Shown: piece after piece, positions 1 through 8,105 of the stretch | Numbering within the stretch: position 1 is the stretch's first letter | How the letters are laid out: each line of letters starts with the position of its first letter | Assembly: GCA_902601785.1 (NCBI GenBank) | Contig: CACKOH010000010.1 | Location: 1 to 33,543, forward strand | Length of the DNA: 33,543 nucleotides | From: an uncultured Pelagibacteraceae bacterium | GTDB taxonomy: Bacteria; Pseudomonadota; Alphaproteobacteria; Pelagibacterales; Pelagibacteraceae | Reading direction: 5' to 3' | Notes under the pieces: generated by a model | Seen by the model: the letters and a program-made list of their open reading frames with translations, nothing else | What the model was told of the DNA's origin: nothing | The model's database searches: none | Made by a program: the position numbers and the translations under genes

Positions 1-996
1 ATTGCTGAAGGTGAATTTATTACCATGCTTGGTCCCTCTGGATCTGGCAAAACAACTTGTCTTATGATGCTTGCTGGTTTTGAAACTCCTACAAATGGAG
101 AGATACTGTTAGATGGAAATATAATTTCTAATATTCCACCTCACAAAAGAGGGATTGGAATGGTTTTTCAAAATTATGCACTTTTTCCACACATGACAGT
201 TTACGAAAATTTAGCTTTCCCTTTAAGAGTAAGAAAAATGGAAAAAGATGAAATTGATAAAAAAGTTGATAAAGCTTTATCAATGGTTTCACTAAATGGA
301 TTTGAAACAAGAATGCCAGGACAACTTTCAGGAGGACAACAACAAAGGGTAGCTGTAGCAAGAGCATTAGTTTTTGATCCAGCAGTAGTTTTAATGGACG
401 AACCATTAGGTGCTTTGGATAAAAATTTAAGGGAGAGTATGCAATATGAAATTAAACATATTCATGAAAGCATTGGAGTAACTGTAGTTTACGTTACACA
501 TGACCAAAGTGAAGCTCTCACAATGTCGAATAGAATTGCTGTGTTTAATGATGGAAAAGTTCAACAACTATCTAATCCATCAGAACTATATGAAAAACCA
601 GTAAATTCTTTCGTTGCAGAGTTTATTGGTGAAAATAATACTTTTAATGGAGAGGTAGCGGAAATTTCAGGAGATGAATGTAAAATTAAGCTACCAAATG
701 CTGAAATATTAGCGAGCGCTATTTCAGTAAAATCCAAAGGAGAAAAAACAACTGTCTCACTAAGACCAGAGAGAGCATTAATTGAGCCAAGTGAAAAAAT
801 GGATAATATGTTTAGTGGCAAAATAGAAGAGGTAATCTATCATGGAGATCATACTAGAGTTCGAATTAATTTATTAGGAAATCCAGAATTTATTTTAAAA
901 GTACCAAACAGCACTTCCAATCTAGAACTTAAGGTCAAACAAGATATAAAAATTGGCTGGAACAGTTCTGACGCTAGAGCTTTAGACCCAAAATAA
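1..996 (+). CDS. potA: Polyamine-type ABC importer ATPase, 5' end cut by window edge
   Basis: Nucleotide-binding subunit that hydrolyses ATP at the inner face of the membrane to drive import by the two permeases encoded downstream. The frame is open from base 1, and eight residues precede the first Met at base 25, so the true start lies outside the window and that Met is internal. Visible motifs in order are Walker A (GPSGSGKTT), Q-loop (VFQNYALFPHMTVYEN), signature (LSGGQQQRVAVARAL), Walker B (VVLMDEPLGALD) and the switch His (VYVTHDQ). A C-terminal region of about 110 residues fits the TOBE-type regulatory domain of the PotA/CUT1 class. It is followed by the binding protein and two permeases of the same family, so it very likely serves that importer. 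Substrate cannot be read from this subunit. Polyamine is the family default, and other small cationic or zwitterionic compounds are possible. Confidence 0.93.
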   Translation: MAEGEFITMLGPSGSGKTTCLMMLAGFETPTNGEILLDGNIISNIPPHKRGIGMVFQNYALFPHMTVYENLAFPLRVRKMEKDEIDKKVDKALSMVSLNGFETRMPGQLSGGQQQRVAVARALVFDPAVVLMDEPLGALDKNLRESMQYEIKHIHESIGVTVVYVTHDQSEALTMSNRIAVFNDGKVQQLSNPSELYEKPVNSFVAEFIGENNTFNGEVAEISGDECKIKLPNAEILASAISVKSKGEKTTVSLRPERALIEPSEKMDNMFSGKIEEVIYHGDHTRVRINLLGNPEFILKVPNSTSNLELKVKQDIKIGWNSSDARALDPK

Positions 997-1043
997 ACAA
1001 TCAATACATTAAAGTATAACCCTAATAAGAACATTATAAGCTG

Positions 1044-1072
1044 TTGACTCTTAATAGTCATTTTGGTGTAAT
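1044..1072 (+). promoter_or_regulatory. Sigma70-like promoter of the binding-protein gene
   Basis: TTGACT at 1044-1049 and TGTAAT at 1067-1072 are separated by exactly 17 bases, each matching the sigma70 consensus at five of six positions. The predicted start of transcription, near 1079, lies about 40 bases before the ATG at 1119. This would let the abundant binding protein be transcribed separately from the ATPase gene. The -35 element lies within a small dyad, TGACT (1045-1049) and AGTCA (1056-1060) with a six-base spacer. Confidence 0.6.
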
Positions 1073-1079
1073 TTGCTTA

Positions 1080-1110
1080 TATAAATTAATTTATATTAAA
1101 CGTTTAAACG
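1080..1110 (+). promoter_or_regulatory. Palindrome cluster at predicted transcription start, candidate operator
   Basis: A perfect 16-base palindrome, TATAAATTAATTTATA, occupies 1080-1095. It is followed by two overlapping perfect palindromes, TTAAACGTTTAA (1096-1107) and CGTTTAAACG (1101-1110). They sit just past the predicted transcription start and directly before the GGAGG ribosome binding site at 1110-1114. This is a good position for a repressor site or a 5'-UTR fold. AT-rich DNA yields palindromes by chance, but three in 31 bases is notable. The CG-containing one is less likely to be accidental. Confidence 0.4.
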
Positions 1111-1118
1111 GAGGAATA

Positions 1119-2231
1119 ATGAGAAAATTAAGTAAATTGATACTTGCTCTTTCTTTTGTTGTATCTGTAACTTCTTCAGCCTTTGCTGTTACTGTAGCAT
1201 CTTGGGGTGGAGCTTATACAGACTCTCAAAAACAAGGGTATGGTGATCCAACAGCAGCAGCTCTAGGAATTGATATCAACTGGGTTGACTATTCTGGAGG
1301 ATTATCAGAAATCAAAGCACAAAAAGAAGCGGGTGCTATAACTTGGGATATTATCGATGTATTTGCATTTGATACTATTAACGGTTGTGATGAAGGTTTG
1401 TTTGTTAAATTTGATTTTGACAAAGACTTTCCAGCAGCTCCAGACGGAACACCTGCAAGTGAGGACTTTTTTGCTCCAATGCCAAGTGAATGTGCAGTAG
1501 GAAATATTCTGTACTCTTGGAACTATGCTTTTGATACAAGAGCATTTGGTGGAAAAGAGCCTAAAACTATCAAAGACTTTTTTGATACTAAAAAGTTTCC
1601 TGGTAAGAGAGCAATCTATAAAAGTGCACTAACAAACCTTGAAATAGCTTTAGCAGCCGATGGAGTAAACATGGGTAAAGGTGGAGAGCTAATTTATAAA
1701 AGACTTGAAGAAGAAGGTGGTGTTGAAAGAGCAATGGACAAAATTAAAGAACTTTGCGCTAACGACAACTGTGTATTTTGGTCAGCAGGTGCTCAACCAC
1801 CAGAACTATTAGTTGCTGGTGAAGTTGTTATGGCAACTGGTTGGAATGGAAGATTCTTTAATGCTGAAGTAGGTGAAGGTGCTCCAATTAAACAAGTGTG
1901 GCATGGTCAAGGTCTTGACTATGAATATTTTGCACTTGTAGCTGGTGGACCAGATGAAGCAAATGCTAAAAAAGCTTTAGCTATGATGACTAACACTGAA
2001 ATGTTAGCTGGTAGTGCGAAGTATATTGCATATGCTCCTTACAGATTATCATCTTTAGATATTATCAAAGCTAATGAGCCTTGGTATAAAGATGGTAAAA
2101 CTGAAATGATGCCGCAAATGCCAACATCTCCTCAAAACACTAAGAAATATTTCTTAGTTGATCCTTTTTTCTGGGCTGACAATGGAACAGAAATTGGAGA
2201 AAAATGGGAAGCAATGAAAGCAGGCCTATAA
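1119..2231 (+). CDS. potD: Periplasmic binding protein of polyamine-type ABC importer
   Basis: Captures the substrate in the periplasm and delivers it to the permeases. The start at 1119 is chosen over an in-frame ATG at 1044. It has a strong GGAGG site four bases upstream, and it gives a clean signal peptide of 23 residues (basic n-region RKLSK, hydrophobic core, AFA cleavage site) before mature VTVASWGG. The earlier ATG would overlap the promoter. The mature protein of about 347 residues has the COG0687 spermidine/putrescine-binding style, with ASWGGAYTD near the N-terminus and a late WYKDGKTEMMPQMPTSPQN segment. Several cysteines (NGC, SEC, LCANDNC) could form disulfides. Its own promoter and a terminator directly after the stop suggest much higher expression than the permeases. 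The exact ligand is not decidable from sequence. Confidence 0.9.
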   Translation: MRKLSKLILALSFVVSVTSSAFAVTVASWGGAYTDSQKQGYGDPTAAALGIDINWVDYSGGLSEIKAQKEAGAITWDIIDVFAFDTINGCDEGLFVKFDFDKDFPAAPDGTPASEDFFAPMPSECAVGNILYSWNYAFDTRAFGGKEPKTIKDFFDTKKFPGKRAIYKSALTNLEIALAADGVNMGKGGELIYKRLEEEGGVERAMDKIKELCANDNCVFWSAGAQPPELLVAGEVVMATGWNGRFFNAEVGEGAPIKQVWHGQGLDYEYFALVAGGPDEANAKKALAMMTNTEMLAGSAKYIAYAPYRLSSLDIIKANEPWYKDGKTEMMPQMPTSPQNTKKYFLVDPFFWADNGTEIGEKWEAMKAGL

Positions 2232-2267
2232 TTTCAGTTTTAAACACTGAATTAATATAATATATTT

Positions 2268-2300
2268 AGGGCGGTTATTTACTAACCGCCCTTTTTTTTT
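2268..2300 (+). terminator. Rho-independent terminator after binding-protein gene, abutting the permease start
   Basis: A perfect ten-base-pair stem, AGGGCGGTTA (2268-2277) and TAACCGCCCT (2283-2292), encloses the loop TTTAC, and an uninterrupted T-run extends to 2300. The next base begins the ATG of the permease gene. The hairpin would end most transcripts after the binding-protein gene and protect their 3' ends, with only read-through reaching the permeases. Confidence 0.93.
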
Positions 2301-3563
2301 ATGAGCTCAGAAACAAAACAAATTTTAACTACCGACGGAATTCCTTTAGAATTAAGCCTGAAGAAAGCTGAAAGAAAAAATAAAATCAAAGCCTTTCTTT
2401 TAGTCACTCCACTTTTATTATTTTTATTTATTACCTATGTTTTTCCAATAGGGGAAATGTTTACCCGAAGTGTCGATGATAAAATGGTTACAAATATGCT
2501 TCCCAAAACATTTAAGGCAATGGAAAAGTGGGACGGAAAAGAATTACCACCAGAAGAAGTTTTTGCTGGTTTTTATTTTGATTTCAAAGTCCTTGTTGAG
2601 AATCAAACGCAGGGAAAACTTGGTCAAAGATTAAACAAAGAAAAAAATGGTTTCAACTCCATCGTAAAAAAATTAATGAGACAAATTAAGAGAAATAAAA
2701 TTGATGAAACCGTAAGTATTAAAGAACAGATAATGAAAGTTCACAAAAGATGGAGAACAGTTGAATATTGGCAAGCTATAAAACGAACCGCACCTCCTTA
2801 TACTATGGCAAAATATTTAAAAGGTATGGACATGTACTTTGCACCAGATGGAAGTATTGCGCAAGTCGATGAGGACAGAAGAATTCACAGAATTCTATGG
2901 CTCAGAACATTAGAAATTGCACTTTTTGTTACTATTTTTTGTTTCTTAATGGGCTATCCAATAGCTCATTTGCTTGCAACATTACCTATGAAGTACAGCA
3001 ATCTATTGATGATATGCGTATTATTACCATTCTGGACATCTTTGCTTGTAAGAACTGCCAGCTGGATGATTTTGTTACAACAGCAAGGACTTGTTAATGA
3101 TTTTATTGTTATGATAGGTCTTGTTGCTGACGATAACAGACCAACTATGATGTACAATAAAGTTGGAACCTACGTTGCAATGACACAAATATTATTACCT
3201 TTCATGGTGCTTCCACTTTACAGTGTCATGAAAACAATATCTCCAAGTTTAATGAGAGCAGGGAAATCTTTAGGTGGAACTCCTTTTGTTGCTTTTTGGA
3301 AAATCTATTTTCCATTAACTATTCCAGGTATTGGCGCGGGTTGTCTGTTAGTATTTATTTTAGCAATTGGGTATTATATTACTCCTGCATTAGTTGGAGG
3401 GGCCTCAGGTACGTTAATTAGTAACCAAATTGCTTATCACATGAAAGCAACATTGGATTGGAGTTTTGCATCTGCTATGGGTTTAATGTTGTTGTCAGGA
3501 GTTTTGGTTATTTATTGGATTTATAATAAATTAGTTGGAGTAGATAATATTAAATTAGGATAA
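2301..3563 (+). CDS. potB: ABC importer permease, PotB-like, with long extracytoplasmic insertion
   Basis: Membrane subunit forming one half of the import channel. A first transmembrane helix at about residues 29-50 is followed by an unusually long, charged, Lys/Arg-rich segment of roughly 140 residues, then the usual five-helix core from about residue 200. The coupling loop that contacts the ATPase is visible as RAGKSLGGTPFVAFWKIYFPL near residues 325-345. At 420 residues it is much longer than the roughly 280 of E. coli PotB, and the excess is nearly all in the insertion. Longer PotB-type permeases with such an insertion are known to me from other alphaproteobacteria. The ATG has no ribosome binding site because it directly follows a terminator T-run. 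The next gene starts two bases after its stop. Function is confident; ligand is not. Confidence 0.9.
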   Translation: MSSETKQILTTDGIPLELSLKKAERKNKIKAFLLVTPLLLFLFITYVFPIGEMFTRSVDDKMVTNMLPKTFKAMEKWDGKELPPEEVFAGFYFDFKVLVENQTQGKLGQRLNKEKNGFNSIVKKLMRQIKRNKIDETVSIKEQIMKVHKRWRTVEYWQAIKRTAPPYTMAKYLKGMDMYFAPDGSIAQVDEDRRIHRILWLRTLEIALFVTIFCFLMGYPIAHLLATLPMKYSNLLMICVLLPFWTSLLVRTASWMILLQQQGLVNDFIVMIGLVADDNRPTMMYNKVGTYVAMTQILLPFMVLPLYSVMKTISPSLMRAGKSLGGTPFVAFWKIYFPLTIPGIGAGCLLVFILAIGYYITPALVGGASGTLISNQIAYHMKATLDWSFASAMGLMLLSGVLVIYWIYNKLVGVDNIKLG

Positions 3564-3565
3564 TT

Positions 3566-4420
3566 ATGGCTTTACCAACTTATACAGAAACACGATATAG
3601 AATTTGGCACTATTTTTATATTGCTATTTGTACTTTTGTCTTTTTCTTTTTAATAGCACCTTTATTTGTAATTTTTCCTTTATCATTTAATGCGGAAGAA
3701 TTTTTGGTTTTTTCAGAAGGAATGAAAAGACTAGATCCAGATGCTTTCTCTTTTAGATGGTATCACGAAATGGTTTATGGAACTAAAAATCCATGGGGAT
3801 TAGCTGCAAAAAATAGTTTTATAATTGCAATATTTGCAACTATTGGATCAATCATTTTGGGAACACTTGCAGCATTAGGTCTTAGTAGCAGGCACATGCC
3901 TTATAAAGGTTTGATTATGGCAGTTTTAATTTCACCAATGATTGTTCCATTAATTATATCAGGAGTAGCTATTTTCTTTTTTATGGCAAAGGTTGGTCTA
4001 GCAGCAACACATACAGGAATAGTTTTGGCACATATTATATTAGGTACTCCTTTTGTAGTTATAACCGTTACTGCAACACTTTCAGGTTTTGATCATAGCG
4101 TAACTCGAGCGGCCTCAAGTTTGGGTAGTAATCCATTTAACACATTTATGAAAATTACATTACCCTTAATACTTCCAGGTGTGATTTCAGGAGGATTGTT
4201 CGCATTTGTTACATCCTTTGATGAAGTGGTTGTTGTGTTATTTTTAGCAGGATTAGAGAATACGACCATCCCAGTTCAAATGTGGACAGGTTTAAGAGAA
4301 CAGCTAAGCCCAACTATTCTTGCCGTTGCAACGTGCTTAATTGTATTATCGACTTTAATTCTAGTCACAGCAGAACTATTAAGAAGAAGATCTGAGAGAT
4401 TAAGAGGAATAAATAGATAA
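3566..4420 (+). CDS. potC: ABC importer permease, PotC-like
   Basis: Second membrane subunit of the importer. Six hydrophobic segments are apparent over 284 residues, close to the usual length for PotC. A soluble stretch between helices 1 and 2 (about residues 42-78) includes FSFRWYHEM, a typical position and wording for this family. The ATPase-contact loop is RAASSLGSNPFNTFMKITLPL at about residues 172-192. It begins two bases after the permease B stop codon, so the two are almost certainly translated from one message. The last twelve or so residues are basic (RRRSERLRGINR), as expected for a cytoplasmic tail. No terminator is visible in the 36 bases before the next gene. Confidence 0.92.
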   Translation: MALPTYTETRYRIWHYFYIAICTFVFFFLIAPLFVIFPLSFNAEEFLVFSEGMKRLDPDAFSFRWYHEMVYGTKNPWGLAAKNSFIIAIFATIGSIILGTLAALGLSSRHMPYKGLIMAVLISPMIVPLIISGVAIFFFMAKVGLAATHTGIVLAHIILGTPFVVITVTATLSGFDHSVTRAASSLGSNPFNTFMKITLPLILPGVISGGLFAFVTSFDEVVVVLFLAGLENTTIPVQMWTGLREQLSPTILAVATCLIVLSTLILVTAELLRRRSERLRGINR

Positions 4421-4456
4421 TTTACCTAAATAAACTTTTCATATATAGAACTTAGA

Positions 4457-6679
4457 GTGGAAATCAAAAAAGTAGTCATTATTGGATCAGGTACCATGGG
4501 TAGTGGTATTGCTGCACATTTATGTAATGCAAATATACCAGTAATTTTACTAGATTTGACCACTGAAATAAGCACAAATGCCAGAGATAGAATTTTTAAA
4601 TCAAGACCACCATTGTTAATTGATAAATCTAAAATTAATAACATCAAAGTTGGAAATATTTCTGATGACTTTAATACTGTTGAGGATGCTGACTGGATAG
4701 TTGAAGCAGTCGTTGAGAGAATAGATATTAAACATCAAATATATGAGAAGATATTTAAATCAAGAAAAGATGGAGCTATAGTGTCTTCGAATACATCCTC
4801 AATACCAATCAAAATACTTTCGCAAAACCTAACTAGTGAACAAAAAAAGGACTTTTGTATTACACACTTTTTTAATCCTGTTCGATATATGGGCTTGTTA
4901 GAAATTGTTAAAAATGAAAATAATGATTTAGAAAAAATAAATGCACTTCAAAAATTTTGTGAGATTGAACTTGGTAAAGGGGCAATACTCTGTAACGATA
5001 CTCCAGGTTTTTTAGGGAATAGGGTTGGTGTATATGCTATGCAAATAGCAATGACTGAGGCCTTCAAAATGAAATTAACTGTTGAAGAAGCTGACGCAAT
5101 ATTTGGAAGACCTATGGGAATTCCTAAAACGGGTGTATTTGGTTTATATGATTTAATTGGCATAGATTTAATGGCTGACGTACTAAAAAGTTTTATAAAA
5201 GAATTACCTAAAACTGATAAATTTCATGAGGTTGCACAAGAAATCCCTTTAATTAAAAAACTAATTGAAACTGGTTATACTGGCCGAAAAGGGAAAGGTG
5301 GTTTTTTTAGAATAAATAAAGAAGGAGGTACAAAAATTTTAGAGGCTTTAAATCTTGAAACAGGAAGTTATTCACCGAGTAAAAAAATTGATATTAAGTC
5401 AGATAAAGTTGATCTCAAAAAATTAATTAACCGAGATGACAAGTATGGAAAATATGCTTGGTCAGTAATTTCAAAAATAATTAAGTATTCATCTTCATTG
5501 GTACCTGAGATTACAGATGAATTTAACGACATAGATGAAGCGATGAGACTTGGTTTTAATTGGTCTAAAGGACCTTTTGAGATGCTTGAAGAAATTGGAA
5601 TAGAAGATTTTTTTAATAAAATTGATGATTATGAAGGTAACAAATTTTTAGAAAGTCTTGCAAAATCTAAGAATGAAAATTTTTATGGAGAGAGACAAAA
5701 ATATACAAAAATTGAAACTTTAGGAAAAGTTAAGAGAAAAGCCCAAAGTGTTGATGGAAATAGCTCTGCCCAAATTTATAAATTTACAGACTATAATATT
5801 GTTGAGTTTACCACTAAAGCAAATGCACTAGATTATGACTCCATGGATGCCTTAAAAAAAGCAACTGATAAACCTTTAATCATAATTAATGAAAGTATGC
5901 AATTCTCTGCAGGAGTAAACTTAAGCTATACGATGGATTTTGCAAATAAAGGAGATTATAAATCTATTGAAAAATTTATTAAATATTTCCAAGAAACTTG
6001 TAAAGAGCTCAAGTATTCAAAATATCCTGTGATATCTGCACCTTCGGGTTTAACTTTGGGAGGAGGCTTTGAAGTTCTTGTGCAAAGTAATTTTGTTGCA
6101 TCGCACACAAATATTGTAATTGGTTTAGTTGAGACAATAGTAGGATTGATACCAGCTGGGGGTGGTTGTAAAGAAATGTTAGCAAGATGGCAGAATACAG
6201 AAGAAAGTAAAAAAGATCCAAATTTTGCTCCATTAAAAGTTTTTGATATTATTGGTTATGGTAAGACAGCAACTTCACCTGTAGAGGCAGAACCTTTAAA
6301 ATACCTTAAGCCAGAAGACAAAAAAATAATGAATAGAAATAGTTTACTTGAAGCCTCAAAACAAATCCTAGATGAAAACCGAGATTTTATATCGCCATCT
6401 GAATTAGTATTCAATTTGCCAGGCGATAGTGTTAGGGGCGAAATGCACAAAGTTTTAGATAAACTTTACAATGATAAAATTATACTAGACCACGGCATGG
6501 AAGTTGCTAAAGAATTAGCATATGTACTAAGTGGTGGAGATACATCAATAGACAAACAACTTTCGGAGGATGATTTATTTAAATTAGAGCTAGAAGCTTT
6601 TATGAAGCTTATTGAAACCCCTAAAACTCAGGAGAGAATAAAGCATACTCTTGCAACTGGAAAACCTTTAGTTAATTAG
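4457..6679 (+). CDS. Bifunctional 3-hydroxyacyl-CoA dehydrogenase / enoyl-CoA hydratase
   Basis: Probable two-step beta-oxidation enzyme of 740 residues with a GTG start and no clear ribosome binding site. Domain order is NAD-binding Rossmann domain (GSGTMGSGIAAH, residues 10-21), dehydrogenase active region (SSNTSSIP, then THFFNP with the catalytic His, then NDTPGFLGNRV), a C-terminal dehydrogenase domain, a second such domain (about 330-400), and a crotonase domain from about 440. Both crotonase glutamates are present, in GGGFE and in VETIVGLIPAGGG. This order is the reverse of E. coli FadB/FadJ and matches the FadN-type arrangement. It probably acts on acyl-CoA intermediates in the cytoplasm. 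No thiolase or acyl-CoA dehydrogenase lies nearby to fix the substrate. The gene is convergent with the cyclophilin gene and shares overlapping stop codons with it. Confidence 0.88.
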   Translation: MEIKKVVIIGSGTMGSGIAAHLCNANIPVILLDLTTEISTNARDRIFKSRPPLLIDKSKINNIKVGNISDDFNTVEDADWIVEAVVERIDIKHQIYEKIFKSRKDGAIVSSNTSSIPIKILSQNLTSEQKKDFCITHFFNPVRYMGLLEIVKNENNDLEKINALQKFCEIELGKGAILCNDTPGFLGNRVGVYAMQIAMTEAFKMKLTVEEADAIFGRPMGIPKTGVFGLYDLIGIDLMADVLKSFIKELPKTDKFHEVAQEIPLIKKLIETGYTGRKGKGGFFRINKEGGTKILEALNLETGSYSPSKKIDIKSDKVDLKKLINRDDKYGKYAWSVISKIIKYSSSLVPEITDEFNDIDEAMRLGFNWSKGPFEMLEEIGIEDFFNKIDDYEGNKFLESLAKSKNENFYGERQKYTKIETLGKVKRKAQSVDGNSSAQIYKFTDYNIVEFTTKANALDYDSMDALKKATDKPLIIINESMQFSAGVNLSYTMDFANKGDYKSIEKFIKYFQETCKELKYSKYPVISAPSGLTLGGGFEVLVQSNFVASHTNIVIGLVETIVGLIPAGGGCKEMLARWQNTEESKKDPNFAPLKVFDIIGYGKTATSPVEAEPLKYLKPEDKKIMNRNSLLEASKQILDENRDFISPSELVFNLPGDSVRGEMHKVLDKLYNDKIILDHGMEVAKELAYVLSGGDTSIDKQLSEDDLFKLELEAFMKLIETPKTQERIKHTLATGKPLVN

Positions 6680-7320
6680 TTTTCTAATAATTTAAATTCT
6701 TTAATATAATCAGGCCTTAATACATAATCTGTTTTATTACCAATTTTAATTTTTTTTAAAGCATCTAAACCAAAGATTACTTTACCAACAGGTGTATATT
6801 CTCCCTTGTATAAGGGAATATCTTTTAAGATTATAAAGAATTCACTATCCTCAGTGTCAAATTCCCCCCTAGCTAAAGCAACAGTTCCTGCTTTAAATTC
6901 ATAATCATTACTTAATTCTGATTTTAATTTACCAAGCTTAGACGTGCCACTTCCAATTTTAAAATAATTTATGTTATCATGATAACCAAACTCAAGATCA
7001 CCTGCTTGGACCAAAGTTTTTTCTATTACTCTATAAAAAGTTGAATTATTATACAAACCTGAATTAATAAAATATTTAAATCTCTCAACTGATTTAGGTG
7101 AAACTTGAGGATAAAGTTCAATTGCAACTTTTCCACACTCCACATCCATGATAGCTAAATTTTTTGGATCACTTATATTAATTTTATCTAAATCAAGTTC
7201 TTTTACAAATAAACATTTATTTTTGATCAAATAAAAAGAGCCGAAAGTAAAAACTGCTAATGATATTAGAAAGATAAATAATATTTTTTCTGATAAAGAT
7301 GATTTGACTTTTTTAATCAT
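6676..7320 (-). CDS. Membrane-anchored cyclophilin-type peptidyl-prolyl isomerase
   Basis: Catalyses cis-trans isomerisation of prolyl bonds, probably in the periplasm. An N-terminal hydrophobic helix at about residues 12-31, after a short basic stretch, looks like an uncleaved anchor. The cyclophilin domain begins near residue 57 with VECGKVAIELYPQVSPKSVERF. The catalytic Arg is in FYRVI, followed by VQAGDLEFG. The core GTVALARGEFDTEDSEFFIIL carries Glu where cyclophilins normally have Gln in SQFF. At 214 residues it equals a standard bacterial cyclophilin plus the anchor. Its ATG shares one base with the upstream gene's stop (TAATG), so the two are translationally coupled and may work on the same secreted proteins. 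The Glu substitution could lower activity. Confidence 0.85.
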   Translation of the reverse strand: MIKKVKSSLSEKILFIFLISLAVFTFGSFYLIKNKCLFVKELDLDKINISDPKNLAIMDVECGKVAIELYPQVSPKSVERFKYFINSGLYNNSTFYRVIEKTLVQAGDLEFGYHDNINYFKIGSGTSKLGKLKSELSNDYEFKAGTVALARGEFDTEDSEFFIILKDIPLYKGEYTPVGKVIFGLDALKKIKIGNKTDYVLRPDYIKEFKLLEN

Positions 7321-8051
7321 TAAAATGTGAAGTTATTATCAATTAATTTTAAAGTCTTTTCTAAATATTTAACTTTCTTGTTTAAAATTAAATCATTCTT
7401 AATTTTTTTTTTTATTAATTCTTTATTGGTCATAAGAAAAGAAAAAGTTTCAGCCATATCCTCTGAAGGAATAGATTTTGAATATTCTGTTAAAAATCCA
7501 TCTGTATTTTTATAAAGACTAAGATCTATTCTATCTGAACATGTTGAACATTCTGCATATTTAAAAGATGCTTTATTAAATTTAGACCATAAAGCTTCAT
7601 CAAATATTTTATAATGCTTTGCTTGAATCATATGAAAGAATTCGTGATGGATCATTCTTTCAAAGTGTTCCTGATTAAAGTTAATATCTAAGATTAATGA
7701 CCTTTTGAGAATGTTTGGAACTCCTCCTGTGTTAATTAAAGAAACACTAAGATTTTCACACATAATAATGAATTTGAGATTATTTTTAATTAAAAAATCT
7801 GCTTCATATTTGTTTAAATTTTTTTCAATAATTGGATATTTTTTATTTAATTCATTTTTTTTTGACCTATCACAGGAAATATTTTTTTTTAATCCAATTT
7901 TAAAGTTGTTCTTGGCGTATAAATATTTTAATCCATTCGAACTTATTGTAGTATAGATTTCTAAATTAGGAATTTTTAATAGATTAAAAATTTCATTCGC
8001 ATTTACTGCTGAAATATTAAAAATCAGTATTATACAAATTATATATTTCAT
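7320..8051 (-). CDS. Secreted zincin-like protein with HExxH motif, function unknown
   Basis: I do not recognise a named family. The 243 residues start with a short signal peptide (hydrophobic core at about 4-15, likely cleavage after VNA). A zinc-site motif HEFFH occupies residues 136-140 within HHEFFHMIQAKH. A later segment PSEDMAETFSFLM (about 195-207) resembles the region supplying the third, Glu, ligand in gluzincin-type peptidases, which favours a real metallopeptidase over a chance HExxH. A CSTC pair near 168-171 could form a disulfide or bind metal. The gene is the first of a two-gene unit with the membrane cyclophilin (one-base TAATG overlap), suggesting joint work in envelope protein quality control. 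The gene lies divergent to the ureohydrolase gene across 54 bases, which must hold both promoters. Confidence 0.6.
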   Translation of the reverse strand: MKYIICIILIFNISAVNANEIFNLLKIPNLEIYTTISSNGLKYLYAKNNFKIGLKKNISCDRSKKNELNKKYPIIEKNLNKYEADFLIKNNLKFIIMCENLSVSLINTGGVPNILKRSLILDINFNQEHFERMIHHEFFHMIQAKHYKIFDEALWSKFNKASFKYAECSTCSDRIDLSLYKNTDGFLTEYSKSIPSEDMAETFSFLMTNKELIKKKIKNDLILNKKVKYLEKTLKLIDNNFTF

Positions 8052-8105
8052 TAGATTATTATAGACGAATAAAGCTAGATAATATTAACTTAGTTTTAAA
8101 ATAAA

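Noticed and set aside
1044..1118. Upstream in-frame ATG extending the binding protein by 25 residues
   Set aside because: It would place the start inside the -35 element and spoil the signal peptide. The ATG at 1119 has GGAGG four bases before it.
7320..8051. Long A/T homopolymers as signs of a decayed pseudogene
   Set aside because: The frame is intact with signal peptide and HEFFH. Such runs are common in AT-rich genomes and occur throughout the window.
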